In this document: positions 43,985 through 54,242 of the stretch, piece after piece
Position numbering within the stretch: position 1 is the first letter of the stretch
Layout: each line of letters starts with the position of its first letter
Assembly: GCA_032718565.1 (NCBI GenBank)
Contig: JAVGVS010000455.1
Span: 74,668-138,667, forward strand
Reading direction: 5' to 3'
Source of the DNA: Distichodus sexfasciatus
Taxonomy: Eukaryota > Chordata > Actinopteri > Characiformes > Distichodontidae
DNA: 64,000 nucleotides
Translations under genes and position numbers: made by a program
Notes under the pieces: generated by a model
Database searches by the model: none
The model's input: only the letters and a program-made list of their open reading frames with translations
What the model was told of the DNA's origin: nothing

Positions 43985-44280
43985 CCCTTTGCGCCTCTCC
44001 TTTAAATCCGTGTTTCAGTCATCCGTGCCTTTGCGGCGCAAGCTTTCCTTTGCGCTTCATTTCCGTGCCTTTACGGCGCAAGCTTTCCTTTGCGCTTCAT
44101 TTTTTTTTTGCGCCTCGCTTTGTGTCCCTGATTTGACGTGGGGGCGGGGTCAAGAGGTTGGGGGTGTGTACAAGGGACGAAGGCGCGGCCCTCTCGTTAC
44201 GTCATCAGCGCAAGCCCCAGACCGAGTGGATCGATCGAAATGGCGGAGCAGAGACATGCGGGTGATGGATCTCAGGTATG
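43985..44280 (+). promoter_or_regulatory. CpG-rich promoter-like segment with a short ATG exon
   Basis: A 40-bp direct duplication (44023-44104; unit CGTGCCTTTRCGGCGCAAGC plus TTTCCTTTGCGCTTCATTT) precedes a GC-rich stretch. It contains TTACGTCATCAG (a CRE-like TGACGTAA/TTACGTCA site). ATG at 44240 opens MAEQRHAGDGSQ, followed by GTATGT, a donor site. This resembles a promoter and first exon inside the large transposon. The downstream exon was not found. Confidence 0.35.
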
Positions 44281-44620
44281 TATTATTGATCGCTTTCTTC
44301 AAGTTCGCTAGATAGACAGATAACTATATGTAACTATGTGTATCAACGCGTTTGCTCAAGTTAAGTAAGTTAGAGATCAATTAATGCGGTTAATGTGGCG
44401 ATTAGCACCATACTAATCGCTGACGCAAGGTTAAGTGTGTCGGCGGCTGTACATTTCCCCCGATATGCAGGTCACATCCCTGTAGACTATGTTTAAAAGC
44501 TGTGATGTTTACATGATACATTGTTAATGCACTTATTCTAGATCAGTAGTGTGAAACTCAATTCCTGGAGGGCCGCAGCTTTGCACAGTTTAGCTGTGAG
44601 AGGCGATACATATTACTAAC

Positions 44621-46990
44621 CATCAAGGGTGCAGTTAAGTGGACATGCCCATTCCTGTTGCTGTTTATAGAATAAGAGAAGTGCCCGTTTCCTGTCCTCC
44701 TCAGAATCCTGTAAATCAAGCCTCAGTTGAAGTGGTTTCCCAGGTGCATGTTCTCTCAGCAGATTCTCTATGAAAACTTTGGCTGCTTGAGCAGGTTCTT
44801 TAATAAGCTTCCAATCTAAAAAGCAAGAAAGTCATACCAAACAGACATAAAGTGAGTTACATGAACATTACATGACAATAATCTGAGCAACACTGCCGAT
44901 CAGCAGAAACACCTGAAAAAAAGATGGAGCATAATGCAACAGTCTTCAAATAAATACAAGATCTGTCAAAATGGCCAGGTTCTGTTCCGAATGTTGTTTG
45001 GTTAATTCACCTCGGGTACTTTGCAATTAATTATTTTGTTTAACTGCATTGAAAATTGCTTCTTAAGTTGCAGAGAATTTAGTTATATAGAGAAGTAGTT
45101 ATTGATGCCAGGATATTCACACAACATGATACTAATTTTTTTATTTATTTTTAAAAATGTCGCGGCACAGACATTGCAGCCTCCTGAAAAAGCAGTGTTT
45201 AATTATGTAATCTTACAGGTCTTGAGCTACTACATACCCATCACACCTGGCTCTATGCATTCTCATTTCAGGGAAGGGAACTTCCTTCTCACAAGTGATG
45301 CAGGAGATGATTGGACCAGAGGCTGGATCGGAGTTCCCCTAAAAACATTGTATTACATTTCTAGATTAAAAATCTCTAATGTACATTCTAATTTTGTACC
45401 AAATAAAGCCAGTGTAAAAATATATGTACACTATCCAAGGGCAGGTCCTGTTGAAGAGGGCGTATGTAGATTGTAGCCTGTCCAATCATCGTTGAGGGGT
45501 CTTTCAAATAGGCAAGACTGTATCCAGTGCTGGGACACTGAAGCAACGCAAGATTTCGAATGCGCGTAGATCCTGCAACTTTTAGAAATTCGAAGCCTCC
45601 CCCTTCTTGCATTTTTGGGAACACTTCCATCAGTTTTTGTATTACAACCATGGGATCGTTGTCATTCCCTGTGTTAAAAAGTATGCACATTATTTCAGAC
45701 CCTTACAATGAGTTATATGTTAAATAAGTTCTAGACAATAAGAGATAGCAAAGGTTTACATCTAATCTAGAGATGCCACTATCGACTATTTTTATTTTGA
45801 TTAACCTACTGACTAATTTATCGATTAATCCAATTAGTCTACACTACTTTTCCCCTCCAAATGTATAATTGGAAAATAATGTAATTGTGTATCTTGACTA
45901 TATTTTTTAATATTTCTTCAAACAATTGTTTTGATTGGAATTTTAATTGGAATTTTAAGTGTGGTGAACATGTATTAAACAATAGTGACCTGCATTTTAC
46001 AACACAAATCATTTGAAAATCAATACAAATTGATTTGGTTTCAGTTTTGCCCAAGTTGTACATGTATATAAATGAAGTTACTCGTTGTAAAAGTTAACCA
46101 TTTAAATGTCAAAATGGGCTGAGGTGAAGTAATTACTTACAATCACTACAAAACCAAACCCCATAATTTTTATCCCTTACAATTACCTTAATTTTGACCT
46201 TATTTACTGCTTAAGGATTAAGGCCAATTAAGGGGTAACACCACTGAATTTTACCCTTACTTTTTCAAATTTGCCCCTTAAACTTACACTTGAAAAAATC
46301 CTTATTTCACCCCTATATTTTTTATGAATTAAGGGGCAATTTAAGATTGTTTTAAGAATCCCTAACCACTGAAAATTCCTTACACCTCCCCTTTATTCTG
46401 ATTAATTAATGCAGTGACGACAAATAAAACATGGGTTTTGGTAAATTTCCTTAATTCCTTGTTCCAGACTGACCTGAAAATGTCACCTTTTGCTCTCCAA
46501 GTCCTGAGGCAAGGAGGTGTTGTTTAAGTGGAATGGCTGGAACTTTATCAGCCTTGTGGTCAGCTAGGTGTGCGTGTAGCTTCTCCAAATTATTTCGCTC
46601 TGTGCTGGCCGTCTCATCGTATTTCTTCTTGAAGTGACGTTATATGAGGCACAGACCCTTGCCATCTCAGCTTCAATACAGAGAAAACGTCTCAACACTA
46701 CTCATCACCAATCAGCTGAAATATTCAGTTTACAGCGTGACTTCAAATACTAGGATTTTTTAAAAGTGTAAAAAAAACACAAAAAAAACAAAACAAAAAC
46801 CCTGCAAGCTTTAGCTGAAAACATCAGCGGCAGAACACAATTTTGCCGTCTAGTTGTATGTTTCTCAATTACAACAAATATATGGATCATAGTACCTCGC
46901 TAACATGTTGATATTCCTGTAGAAGAATGCTACTCGATTGGTAGCAGAGGCGGCTAATTACTTACCTTGTATAGGTGTACAAGATGGAGC
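44621..46990 (-). pseudogene. Multi-exon gene resembling fish HECT/G2E3-like ubiquitin ligase, catalytic lobe missing
   Basis: Legible minus-strand exons, with GT/AG ends: about 46990-46965 (APSPTPVAPSCTPIQ), 46640-46473 (LEKLHAHLADHKADKVPAIP...SGLGEQKVTF), 45668-45432 (VIQKLMEVFPKMQEGGGFEF, TGYSLAYLKD, GQATIYIRPLQQDLPL), 45338-45238 (CITCEKEVPFPEMRMHRARC, a C2HC finger) and 44815-44621 (DWKLIKEPAQAAKVFIENLL, RALLLFYKQQQEWACPLNC). The order of a YIRPLQ-type domain, a C2HC finger and a W-x-C-P-L segment recalls the large family annotated in fish as G2/M-phase E3 ligase-like, whose HECT domain follows. No HECT lobe or catalytic cysteine is found before the BEL junction at 43655, so it is lost or never present. 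No function can be claimed. Identity is from memory of the family. Confidence 0.45.
45770..46470. other. Repeat-derived intron filler in the HECT-like gene
   Basis: 45772-45835 reads GATGCCACTATCGACTATTT with TTTATCGATTAATCC, resembling the end of a hAT-like element. 46140-46400 is rich in AAGGGGTAA/TTACCCTT and AATTAAGG phrases in both orientations. Nothing coding is seen. Confidence 0.4.
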
Positions 46991-47114
46991 AACTGGTGTA
47001 GGGGATGGAGCATACACATACTTCTGTGTCTCGAAGTATTTGTTGATCCATTATTCTGGGATTATTCTTGACTAGCTGTACAGGGTAACCAATCAGATAT
47101 TACGCTCGGTTGAC

Positions 47115-48676
47115 GACCCGCAGTGACAGATAAAATTAATTCATGATTCGCTGTGTCTCTCTTTGCTGCACATCATGAATTTATTTTATCTGTCAGTCTG
47201 GCCCATCAGAGTCAGAGGGCGGGACAAACGCTGGTCTCCTGAAGACGATTGGCTGTCTTGAGTACATCAGCATTTGTTCCGCCTACTGACAGACAAAATT
47301 AATTCATGATGTGCGGAACGTTGGCAAAATGAAATACATAGTGAAATAATTACAGAGGTGAAAAGAGTACTGAAAATTTGTACTCCAGTACAAGTACTGT
47401 TACATTGGTTAAAATGCACTCAATTACAAGTAAAAGTACTGGTGTTAAAAAAAATACTTGAGTAAAAGTACAAAGTACTCTTCTCAAAAACTACTCAGAG
47501 TACTAATTACTTTTTAACCGATGGATGTTTTATTGCGTCGTCAATAGCAGGCATTCGTTTCGATTCACCAGTATAAAATATCTACGTTCAAACCACATTT
47601 CTCAGATGAACAAGGTATAGAAAGGCAATTTGTTTTGTAAATAAATGTAGAAATAAAGCAGGAATTTTGTTTGTTAACACAATGACAAAAATGTTTTTGA
47701 ACATGCATAGAACAGTTTAAACTTTTCCCAATACACTGCGAACAACAGGCAGGTAAGTGTCTTAAACTCTTAGACATAATAGCATTTCTGTTCTGAACCT
47801 TTTGTTCAGTTTCAGCAAGGGCTGGTTTTCTAAATTAACAGAGTCTATCCGGCTTCGTTTGGCTCCATTTTCTCCATTTTGGCTTCTTTGTCTCCAAATG
47901 TTCAGTCTATAAATTAGTTTGTACTCCACTGTGTAGTACCTCCAGACACCTGTGCCTGCTGCTGCAGCGGAGTTTATTCTTTGCTTACGTCATAGATTAC
48001 GTAATTGGCGTGGTCGCGATTGCACAGCCTTGTTGGCTGCAAAGATGCAGATGAAAGGTTTGAATATTAATTCAAATTGTGGGCGTACTCAGTAGCGACT
48101 TTTGATTTTATAAGTAGCGAAGTAGATTACATGGTGTAAATTGTACTCAAGTACGAGTAAAGTTACACACTTGAAAAACTACTCATAAAAGTACAAGTAC
48201 TCAAAAAATCTACTTAATTACAGTAACGTGAGTATTTGTAATTCGTTACTTCCACCCCTGAATAATTTAATGCACATTTGATTAATTAACGTTTTGATTT
48301 CCAATTTTAAATAATTAATGACACATTTAAGTAATTACGTTTTTATTTCCCATTTCAAATAATTAAAGCCACATTTAATTAATGACATTTTTATTTCCAA
48401 TTTTAAATAATTAATGACACATTTAAGTAATTGTTTTTATTTCCAATTTTAAATAATTAATGACACATTTAAGTAATTATGTTTTTATTTCCCATTTCAA
48501 ATAATTAAAGCCACATTTAATTAATGACGTTTTTATTTACCATTTTAAATATTTAATGACACATTTAAGTAATTATTTATCGTTGTATTTCCCATTTTAA
48601 ACAATTAATGACACATTTAATTATTTAATTATTGACATATTTATATATTTAATTCTGGCACTCTTAGCCCTCCATA
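47115..48676. repeat. Right terminal inverted repeat of the large transposon (interrupted)
   Basis: Reverse complement of the left TIR: alternating ATGAATTAATTTTATCTGTC motifs at 47125-47310, then AT-rich units at 48270-48650. It is interrupted by a small hAT at 47353-48260. It has more AT-rich units than the left side. Confidence 0.9.
47353..48260. mobile_element. Small non-autonomous hAT-like element with 8-bp TSD
   Basis: The ends are CAGAGGTGAAAAGAGTACTG and, inward from the right, CAGGGGTGGAAGTAACGAAT. Both subterminal regions repeat AAAAGTACTxxxGAGTA phrases in opposite orientation. Flanks AATAATTA (47345-47352) and AATAATTT (48261-48268) differ in one base. The interior has no transposase. 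Confidence 0.85.
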
Positions 48677-48680
48677 ACTT

Positions 48681-48940
48681 TTTGCTCAGGTCTTACAATG
48701 AGATAAGTTCCACTTTTCCTTATCTTATCTTATAGACATCATGATGCAGCTCTTCTAAGATCCTATTTCTGCAAGAACGTCTCTATCTAGCTATACATAT
48801 CTTGTTCACCATCTAACCTTTTGTCTTGGCCTTTTCACCTCTTCACCTCAGGCCACATTAACATAGAGTACAGACATCTGCTTAACAGAATACATTGTTT
48901 AAATGAAATAAAACACATCATAAATCAAATTTTCCCATCA
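48681..48940 (-). repeat. ERV 5' LTR, second part
   Basis: Continues the LTR broken at 33068 (TTTGCTCAGGTCTTACAATG, GACATCATGATGCAGCTC) and ends TTTTCCCATCA at 48940. It is longer than the 3' LTR because about 140 bp near 48800-48915 are absent there. Confidence 0.87.
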
Positions 48941-49074
48941 TAAAATCACATGTCAAATAAAAGACATCTGTGGCATTCATTTCTTAAATAAAATTAAAAG
49001 AAAAAAAATCTAATGCCCCTTTTTTAATTTGTAGCCTTCTGAGTTTAACTTCAATGGTAATCTTTTTTCACAGG

Positions 49075-49075
49075 C

Positions 49076-49139
<64 letters not shown>
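49075..49139 (+). repeat. (AAT)n microsatellite
   Basis: About 21 uninterrupted TAA/AAT units. Confidence 0.97.
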
Positions 49140-49144
<5 letters not shown>

Positions 49145-49317
49145 TCAGTGAAAATCCAACCATTCCATGCCTTGGAGTAGCAAGGAAAACTGCATAAAGA
49201 GAACATTCATTAAAGCTCAGTTTGCTACACTCTGATCTACTCCGATGCACACTGGCCCAACCCAGATACCTGGCATCTCTTTTTGGATGCTAGTTCATCA
49301 ATGTTTGGGGTGAGGCT

Positions 49318-49700
49318 CTAAGCTGAGGAAATCCTCAGGATTGAGTGAAGGTGTTCATCAGTGAGACGACTCCTGTGTGATGTTTTGTTCATCTTCATCA
49401 AGGAGAATAGTTGCTCAAACAGATATGTGCTGCCGAACATAGACAGCATTTGAGCAGCTTGGGTACGGTGCTGAGGCATGGTGTCAGGGATGTAACGTGG
49501 AAACTGTGCAGCACCCACAGCGTCATACTTTGACTTCAGCGTATCACTGCACTGGAGTTCAATCAGCTCCATCTGGAGGTTTTTTGGTGTGCTTTCCATG
49601 TCAACTGCAAACGGATTACTGAGCAGTTCAAACCTACTGGGTTTCTGGGCATCAAAATTGGCAAATTGCTGGGTAAACTTGCCGCTGAGTACAGCGCTGG
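49318..49700 (-). pseudogene. C-terminus of hAT transposase related to GTF2IRD2/EPM2AIP1-like proteins
   Basis: The open minus-strand frame contains FELLSNPFAVDMESTP, LQMELIELQCSDTLKSKYDA, AAQMLSMFGSTYLFEQLFSL and MKMNKTSHRSRLTDEHLHSI, the hATC dimerisation region of this transposase family. It ends at a stop at 49318. The N-terminal two-thirds (finger and core) are absent upstream because the element is cut at about 49700. The remaining part has no internal stop. Confidence 0.85.
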
Positions 49701-50278
49701 GACTGAGCACCTCACTCTGCAACTGGATACTGGATTATCTGTCAGAGAGGCCTCAGTCCATCCGAATCGGCGACATTTCCAGCACCATCAGACTGAGTAC
49801 AGGAGCTCCTCAGGGCTGCGTTCTCAGTCCACTTCTGTTCACATTCCTGACCCATGACTGCACCGCCCTGCACAGCTCAAACCACATCATCAAATTCACC
49901 GACGACACGACCGTAGTGAGGCTCATCAGAAACAACGACAAGTCGGCGTACAGAGATGAGGTTCAGCAGCTGGCTGCCTGGTGCAGTGAGAACAACCTGT
50001 CACTGAATGTGGACAAAACCAAAGAAATGATTGTCGACTTCAAGAGAACTCGCTCCACCCACACACCACTCAGCATCCACGGTTCCACGGTTGAGACTGT
50101 AAAAAACACCAAGTTCCTGGGAGTTCACATCTCAGACGACCTCACCTGGACCACCAACACCACCTCTATCGGCAAAAAGGCCCAGTGGCGTCTCCATTTC
50201 CTAAGATGGCTGAAGCGAGCCAACCTAACCCCCTCCCACCCTCACAGGAGCACCATAGAGAGCGTCCTGACCAGCTGA
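49690..50278 (+). pseudogene. L2/CR1-clade LINE reverse transcriptase fragment
   Basis: An open frame reads WILDYLSERPQSIRIGD, STGAPQGCVLSPLLFTFLTH, then IIKFTDDTTVV (FTDD in place of FADD), LAAWCSENNLSLNVDKTKEM and NTKFLGVHISDDLTW. It ends in RSTIESVLTS at 50278. These are RT blocks 4-7 of the L2/CR1-like fish LINE family. Both ends are truncated, and the second catalytic-box alanine is changed to threonine. Confidence 0.88.
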
Positions 50279-50283
50279 ATCTC

Positions 50284-50791
50284 TGTCCAGTTTAAGGCAT
50301 AACTGAAGAAAGAGAAAGAAATGGTTTTCAAGTAGGTTTGCTTTATTGTAAGCATGTGAGAAATATGACAGGAAATAAAAATATAGTAAAAATATTACAC
50401 CAATACGTCTTACAAATTTATTCGTCAATTATCTGGCGAGGATATGATCAGAATGCTAAACGTTAGCAGTTAGCCCGTGTAGCGTGGTGGTTAACCCAAA
50501 TGAGGCTGAGAGCGCGAGTAGGTAGGATTGCCACGCGAGTTGATCTAAGAACTCTCTTACACAAAGAGCTAGGATTCCCATGAGAATCCGCGTTCCAGCA
50601 AACACACTCAATCAGAGAGACCTAAAAACTGAGAGTACTCAAAGTTGACACCGAACAGAGTCGGAATTGGGCCGGTTGACTCAATGACTGAGCGATGTGG
50701 CGCAAGAAAATGGCTCCTTTTATACTTCCTGTACCGTGACTGACCACTTCCGGGTCCTAATGCTGGCCGCGAACCGCAGTGTGCGTGACAT
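50284..50791 (-). mobile_element. Possible solo LTR
   Basis: On the minus strand a TATA box (AAGTATAAAAGGAG, 50716-50729) is followed about 380 bp later by AATAAAGCAAACC (50335-50347), giving a promoter-to-polyadenylation layout. It starts TGTCC and ends TGACA in plus orientation. No TSD and no internal region were found. Confidence 0.35.
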
Positions 50792-50869
50792 TATTTACAC
50801 CCATGCTCTTCTTCCCCACCTATTGTCAACACTTGTTTCCAAGGTAAATGTATATAATCTTATAAAGTA

Positions 50870-51180
50870 CTTCAGTGGCATATTATTATACCGTATTATA
50901 TCATTATGCTGGCCCATGTAGCCAAACTATGGACATACTAAACAAATAATCATATTTCAGTGGAATATTCCAATTCAGACCAGCAGATGCCAGTGGCATA
51001 TTCTTATCATACCGGCATATGTAGCCAATCTATGGATATTTAAAAATCGTCGTGTTCAGACTGGCAGATGCCAGTGGCAGGTATGCGTAACTTCCTGTCT
51101 TTCCAGTGGTTGACTGGCAGATGCCGGTGCGAGTAAAACGTAAGTTCCGGTACTGCCAGTGGTAGCAAAGGGTAACATCA
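50870..51180 (+). repeat. Short imperfect repeats, CAGATGCCAGTGG type
   Basis: AGTGGCATATT segments at 50873 and 50990 are each followed by a TGTAGCCAA-CTATGG block. CAGATGCCAGTGG or close variants occur at 50980, 51065 and 51120. Confidence 0.6.
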
Positions 51181-51214
51181 GAGGACACTAAATGTTTCTA
51201 CCCCTTCTCGATGC

Positions 51215-52132
51215 AGGGTCTCAGAGGGAAACAGACATGTTCCCAATGCCCACAGCAAGTAAGTGCTTTAGTATTTTCACACCTTGTCAAAAGCACCCAA
51301 ACAGAAAAAAACTGGGAAAGCAAACTAGGAAATGTTCTTTTTCTTCTTCTTCTCCTGACTTCTTCCTTTTAGGGGTAGCCACAGCGGATCAAGTATCTGC
51401 CATTTTCTGCATAATGATTTATGATTTACTTACTTACTTAACTCTCCCCATTATCTGGGCTTGAAACTGGCACTTAAAAATACCTTGCATGCCCAGTGAA
51501 TGGTTAAACTACAAATCTTATTACTCTAGATATGGTGGTATTCTGTAATGTTTGAATATATATTTGAATATATATTGAATATTTCTTTTTACCCAAGCAC
51601 CACCCACTGTTTTATAACCAAAACACTATAATTTGATTACATCAAAATAATTGTCAACCAGACTAGTTATTAAATACTTGAGTTGTAATAGAGAAAGAAA
51701 TCATCATTAACATAAATGTTTTTCAGAATTTCGGAAAAAAGTCTTGACCAAGTTAATTGACATCGACATGGAGATGCAACGCCTTGGCAAAAGTGAGCCT
51801 GCCTGTTCAGATGCCCGTATTGAGAGGTTGGAAACCATAGAGGACTTGCAGAGGAAGGAGCAGTACATCAATGACAGCCAAGCTTTTAATACCCTGATAG
51901 GATTTGAGAGCCTTTTGTAAAAGATTACAGTATACAGAGTGTTAATTACACTCTTTCCTAAATAATGGGTAAATTCATTGGAAGTACACTATTTATTAGT
52001 ACATTAGTACACTATTCGTCTGGGTTGTCACTGAAAAATGTTTTGTCGTGGATTTTTTCCAATAGGTGCTGCAACTTGCAAGAATTGGAGGGAGGGATGT
52101 TAAGGACTGTGTGCACAAAGTCCTTGACCGGT
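51215..52132 (+). pseudogene. DUF4806-like gene fragment, three exons
   Basis: Possible exons are about 51219-51259 (SQRETDMFPMPTA), 51727-51917 (FRKKVLTKLIDIDMEMQRLG, RIERLETIEDLQRKEQYIND) and 52066-52132 (VLQLARIGGRDVKDCVHKVL). The order of a helix before an I-G-G-x-x-V/L-K-D block is characteristic of DUF4806 proteins, which are often associated with repeats in fish and insects. The junction between the last two exons does not keep frame with an ordinary GT/AG choice, so the gene is either damaged or spliced at a site I could not fix. Function of the domain is unknown. Confidence 0.42.
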
Positions 52133-53225
52133 ATGTTTTAATGTATGGATTAACACTTATGTGATAGGCTCCATTTTCAACGTTTACTATAAGTAAAAAA
52201 ACATACAATTAATTACCAGTTATTATAGTTACAGTTTTGGTTGATATCCTGTCTTTAAGCAGGATCTCCACTGTTTTCCTTGATTTCTAATTCACTTAAA
52301 TCTATTAAACCTCTATAGAGCTATAAAGGGTAAGCTGTCGTTTTATATTGCCACAATAAATTTTAGAAGGGAAATGCATTGTTTAATAGTAAAAGTTGAT
52401 GTAATTATTATTTTACATTTAAAATGCAAGTATTTTAAATACAAGTTAGTATTTTGAATATTTGTTAAATTGCAGGACTGTACAGACAGTGACAATTTAC
52501 AAGTGACAAGTGTGTGTTTTAGTTAATGGTGTCATAATTGCCTGGAAGATGGGATATTCAAACAATGTAAACCATTTTATTTTTCCTGAAAATATGTAGA
52601 CTTGGTGTAGGTACAGGTTGCCTTTGCACATATATAACCTTATTTTTCATTTCAACCCTTGCAGCTGCAGTCATGAAATAGAAAAGATGCCACAGAGGAA
52701 CTGATAGAACAGAACACATCAGATCATCTTAAGCATGCACCAGCTAGAAAGGGAGGAGGTGGACACAGTCAATTGTAAATAAATGAAAAATAACAAGTTA
52801 AGAGTTCGGAAACTTGCATTTTGAGTCGAATGTCCTTCTCTCATACTTTGGTATTTCTCCTCTGGCACGTTGTATTTTTCCGACGTGCGCGCCTTCTGAA
52901 GGAGAAAATTACGGCAAAATCCGGTGAGAACGTACAGTGTGTCTAAACATTTTCTCTTACTTAGTCGTCCAATCGAATGATCTACAACGTCCATTTTGCC
53001 CAGTTCATCTGTTCTCCGTGCGCAGCACAGCTTTAACTCTGGACTGTTCTGTTGTTTACGTTATTTAAATAAAAGCTTTGATTTAATGCATGGTGGAACT
53101 GTTTATTTATAAATGAATTTAGCCAAGCGGCACGATATACACGATGTCTAAAATGTCTGCTTTTGATATTATAAGACGTTGAAAAGACGTCCATGATGAC
53201 CGCATCTGTACTCATTTGAAACCTT
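52133..53225. other. Unassigned AT-rich DNA
   Basis: No family-like coding is seen. An AATAAA at about 52778 follows the DUF4806-like exons by some 650 bp and could serve as their polyadenylation signal. Confidence 0.35.
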
Positions 53226-53240
53226 GGGTGCGTTCGACTT
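53226..53240 (+). repeat. 15-bp TSD, left copy
   Basis: GGGTGCGTTCGACTT, identical to 53758-53772. Confidence 0.9.
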
Positions 53241-53757
53241 TTTTTTTGTTTTTTGTTATTGAACATATTGAACATAATATACATAAACAGTGGCACTAAC
53301 AAATGTAAGCAAACAGATACCTAGCAGGCACATATCCAACAAAACAGATACAGAGTACCAGTAAAAATTACATATATTCTGTGAAAAGGATCAAGAAGAA
53401 AGGAAAAGGAAGAAATAAATAAATAATAAGTAATTTAAAAAAAAAAAAAAAGAAAAAGAAAAAGAAAACGGGGTATTTTCATCCCTCTTCATGTAAGTTT
53501 CCTTATTATTTCAACAAGTTTCTGGGCCTTTTTACCTTTCATATATTCTAAAGACGAAAAGTAATTACAAAAAAAATAATTTTTAAAAACAGAAAAATAA
53601 GGTTTTGTCTTCATACATTTGCATTTGTGAAGAAACAATTTGCCCAGAATCAACATTATATTAATGAAAAAATCATTCTTTTTATCCTCTAACATTATTC
53701 CAAACATAATGTGGTTTCTAACAAAATTGGGCAGTGACTGAATTTTTGTCTCCAACC
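53241..53757 (-). mobile_element. 5'-truncated L1/Tx1-type LINE 3' end with 15-bp TSD
   Basis: The minus-strand frame from 53755 to 53489 encodes the ORF2 C-terminus (LILGKLFLHKCKCMKTKPYF, VFKNYFFCNYFSSLEYMKG) seen in L1/Tx1-type LINEs. A 3' UTR with an A-rich tract and a terminal A-run (T-run at 53241-53247) follows. Identical 15-bp repeats flank it. Total 517 bp, a typical 5'-truncated insertion. Confidence 0.88.
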
Positions 53758-53772
53758 GGGTGCGTTCGACTT
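53758..53772 (+). repeat. 15-bp TSD, right copy
   Basis: Identical to 53226-53240. Confidence 0.9.
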
Positions 53773-54242
53773 GATGCAGCCGCTTACAGCACTGGATTAA
53801 AGCAATGCATGCTGGTATTGACGCAATGCATCATGGTAAGATTTTTTTGTCCGGCTTCAGTCGGCGCTGCAAAACGTCACCACGCGTCATCGTGTCACGT
53901 GGTACAAAAAACTTGCGCCTTAAGACAGATCCTGCAGCACCTCTCAACCGGCTGCACAAGCTGGGAACCACTTCCGTGACGATACAACTTTGTCCTTATT
54001 GGCTGAAGAAATTTAGGGACGCGCATGACGTGTGTGACGTTTGTATCCTGGGAAGTTCCGATGCGTTACCTGCTATTTCAAGAAAGAAAAAAGTCCTCAA
54101 TGATGTTCATTTTGTGAAAGATCCCCAGAAATCTCTGTGCATTTGTTTTGGTTTTGTCAGCATTCTGCTAAATTCTAGACAGATTCTGCTATCACTTTTA
54201 TGCACCAGATTTCAATGGAATTTTTCTTTTTATTCCAAGACT
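53773..54242. other. Unassigned DNA, possible old repeat
   Basis: CpG-bearing sequence with GTGACGTTTGT and TGACGTGTGTGACG phrases. A 157-codon open frame (53805-54278) shows no recognisable family. Confidence 0.35.

Larger units (their letters stand above)
33069..48676. mobile_element. Large TIR transposon with DDE integrase gene and HECT/G2E3-like gene
   Basis: Both ends carry TATGGAGGGCTAAGAGTGCC as inverted copies (33071-33090 and 48657-48676), continuing into TIRs of more than 500 bp. ACTT sits outside each end (33065-33068 and 48677-48680), a possible 4-bp TSD. Gross length is 15.6 kb; removing a BEL element (35573-43655) and a hAT (47353-48260) leaves about 6.6 kb. The left half holds a plus-strand intron-containing rve-type integrase, and the right half a minus-strand multi-exon gene with a C2HC finger. 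Insertion into a retroviral LTR, with the flanking LTR sequence continuing exactly on both sides, shows it is mobile. Ginger elements and Polintons also use such integrases, but no other Polinton gene is present. I do not recognise a named family. Confidence 0.8.
17374..48940 (-). mobile_element. Endogenous retrovirus without env, broken by three large insertions
   Basis: Minus-strand order is 5' LTR (48940-48681 and 33068-32899), leader, gag, protease, reverse transcriptase, RNase H, integrase, polypurine tract and 3' LTR (17717-17374). Removing the nested L1, hAT and large TIR transposon with their duplications leaves about 7.1 kb. Between the integrase stop (24186) and the polypurine tract only about 120 bp of retroviral sequence remain once the L1 is removed, so no env is present. 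The Gag start has a glycine-2 myristoylation context, a CCHC zinc knuckle is present, and the integrase has an MLV-like C-terminal GPYQVLL motif, pointing to a gamma/epsilon-like fish ERV. All genes carry stops or frameshifts. No clear TSD was found. Confidence 0.82.
48941..49700 (-). mobile_element. hAT element (GTF2IRD2-type), remainder beyond the ERV
   Basis: Continues the element whose terminus is at 17155-17373. AAATCACATGTCAAATAAAA follows the ERV as GTGAAAT precedes it. It includes an (AAT)n tract and the transposase C-terminus and is truncated at about 49700 by an L2 fragment. Confidence 0.65.

Noticed and set aside
45102..45476. 124-codon plus-strand frame with a hydrophobic start resembling a signal peptide
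   Set aside because: Lies opposite two better supported minus-strand exons of the HECT-like gene, including a C2HC finger.
17374..48940. Target-site duplication for the ERV
   Set aside because: AAAT occurs near both borders (before 17374 and after 48940), but not directly against the TG and CA ends, so I do not claim a duplication.
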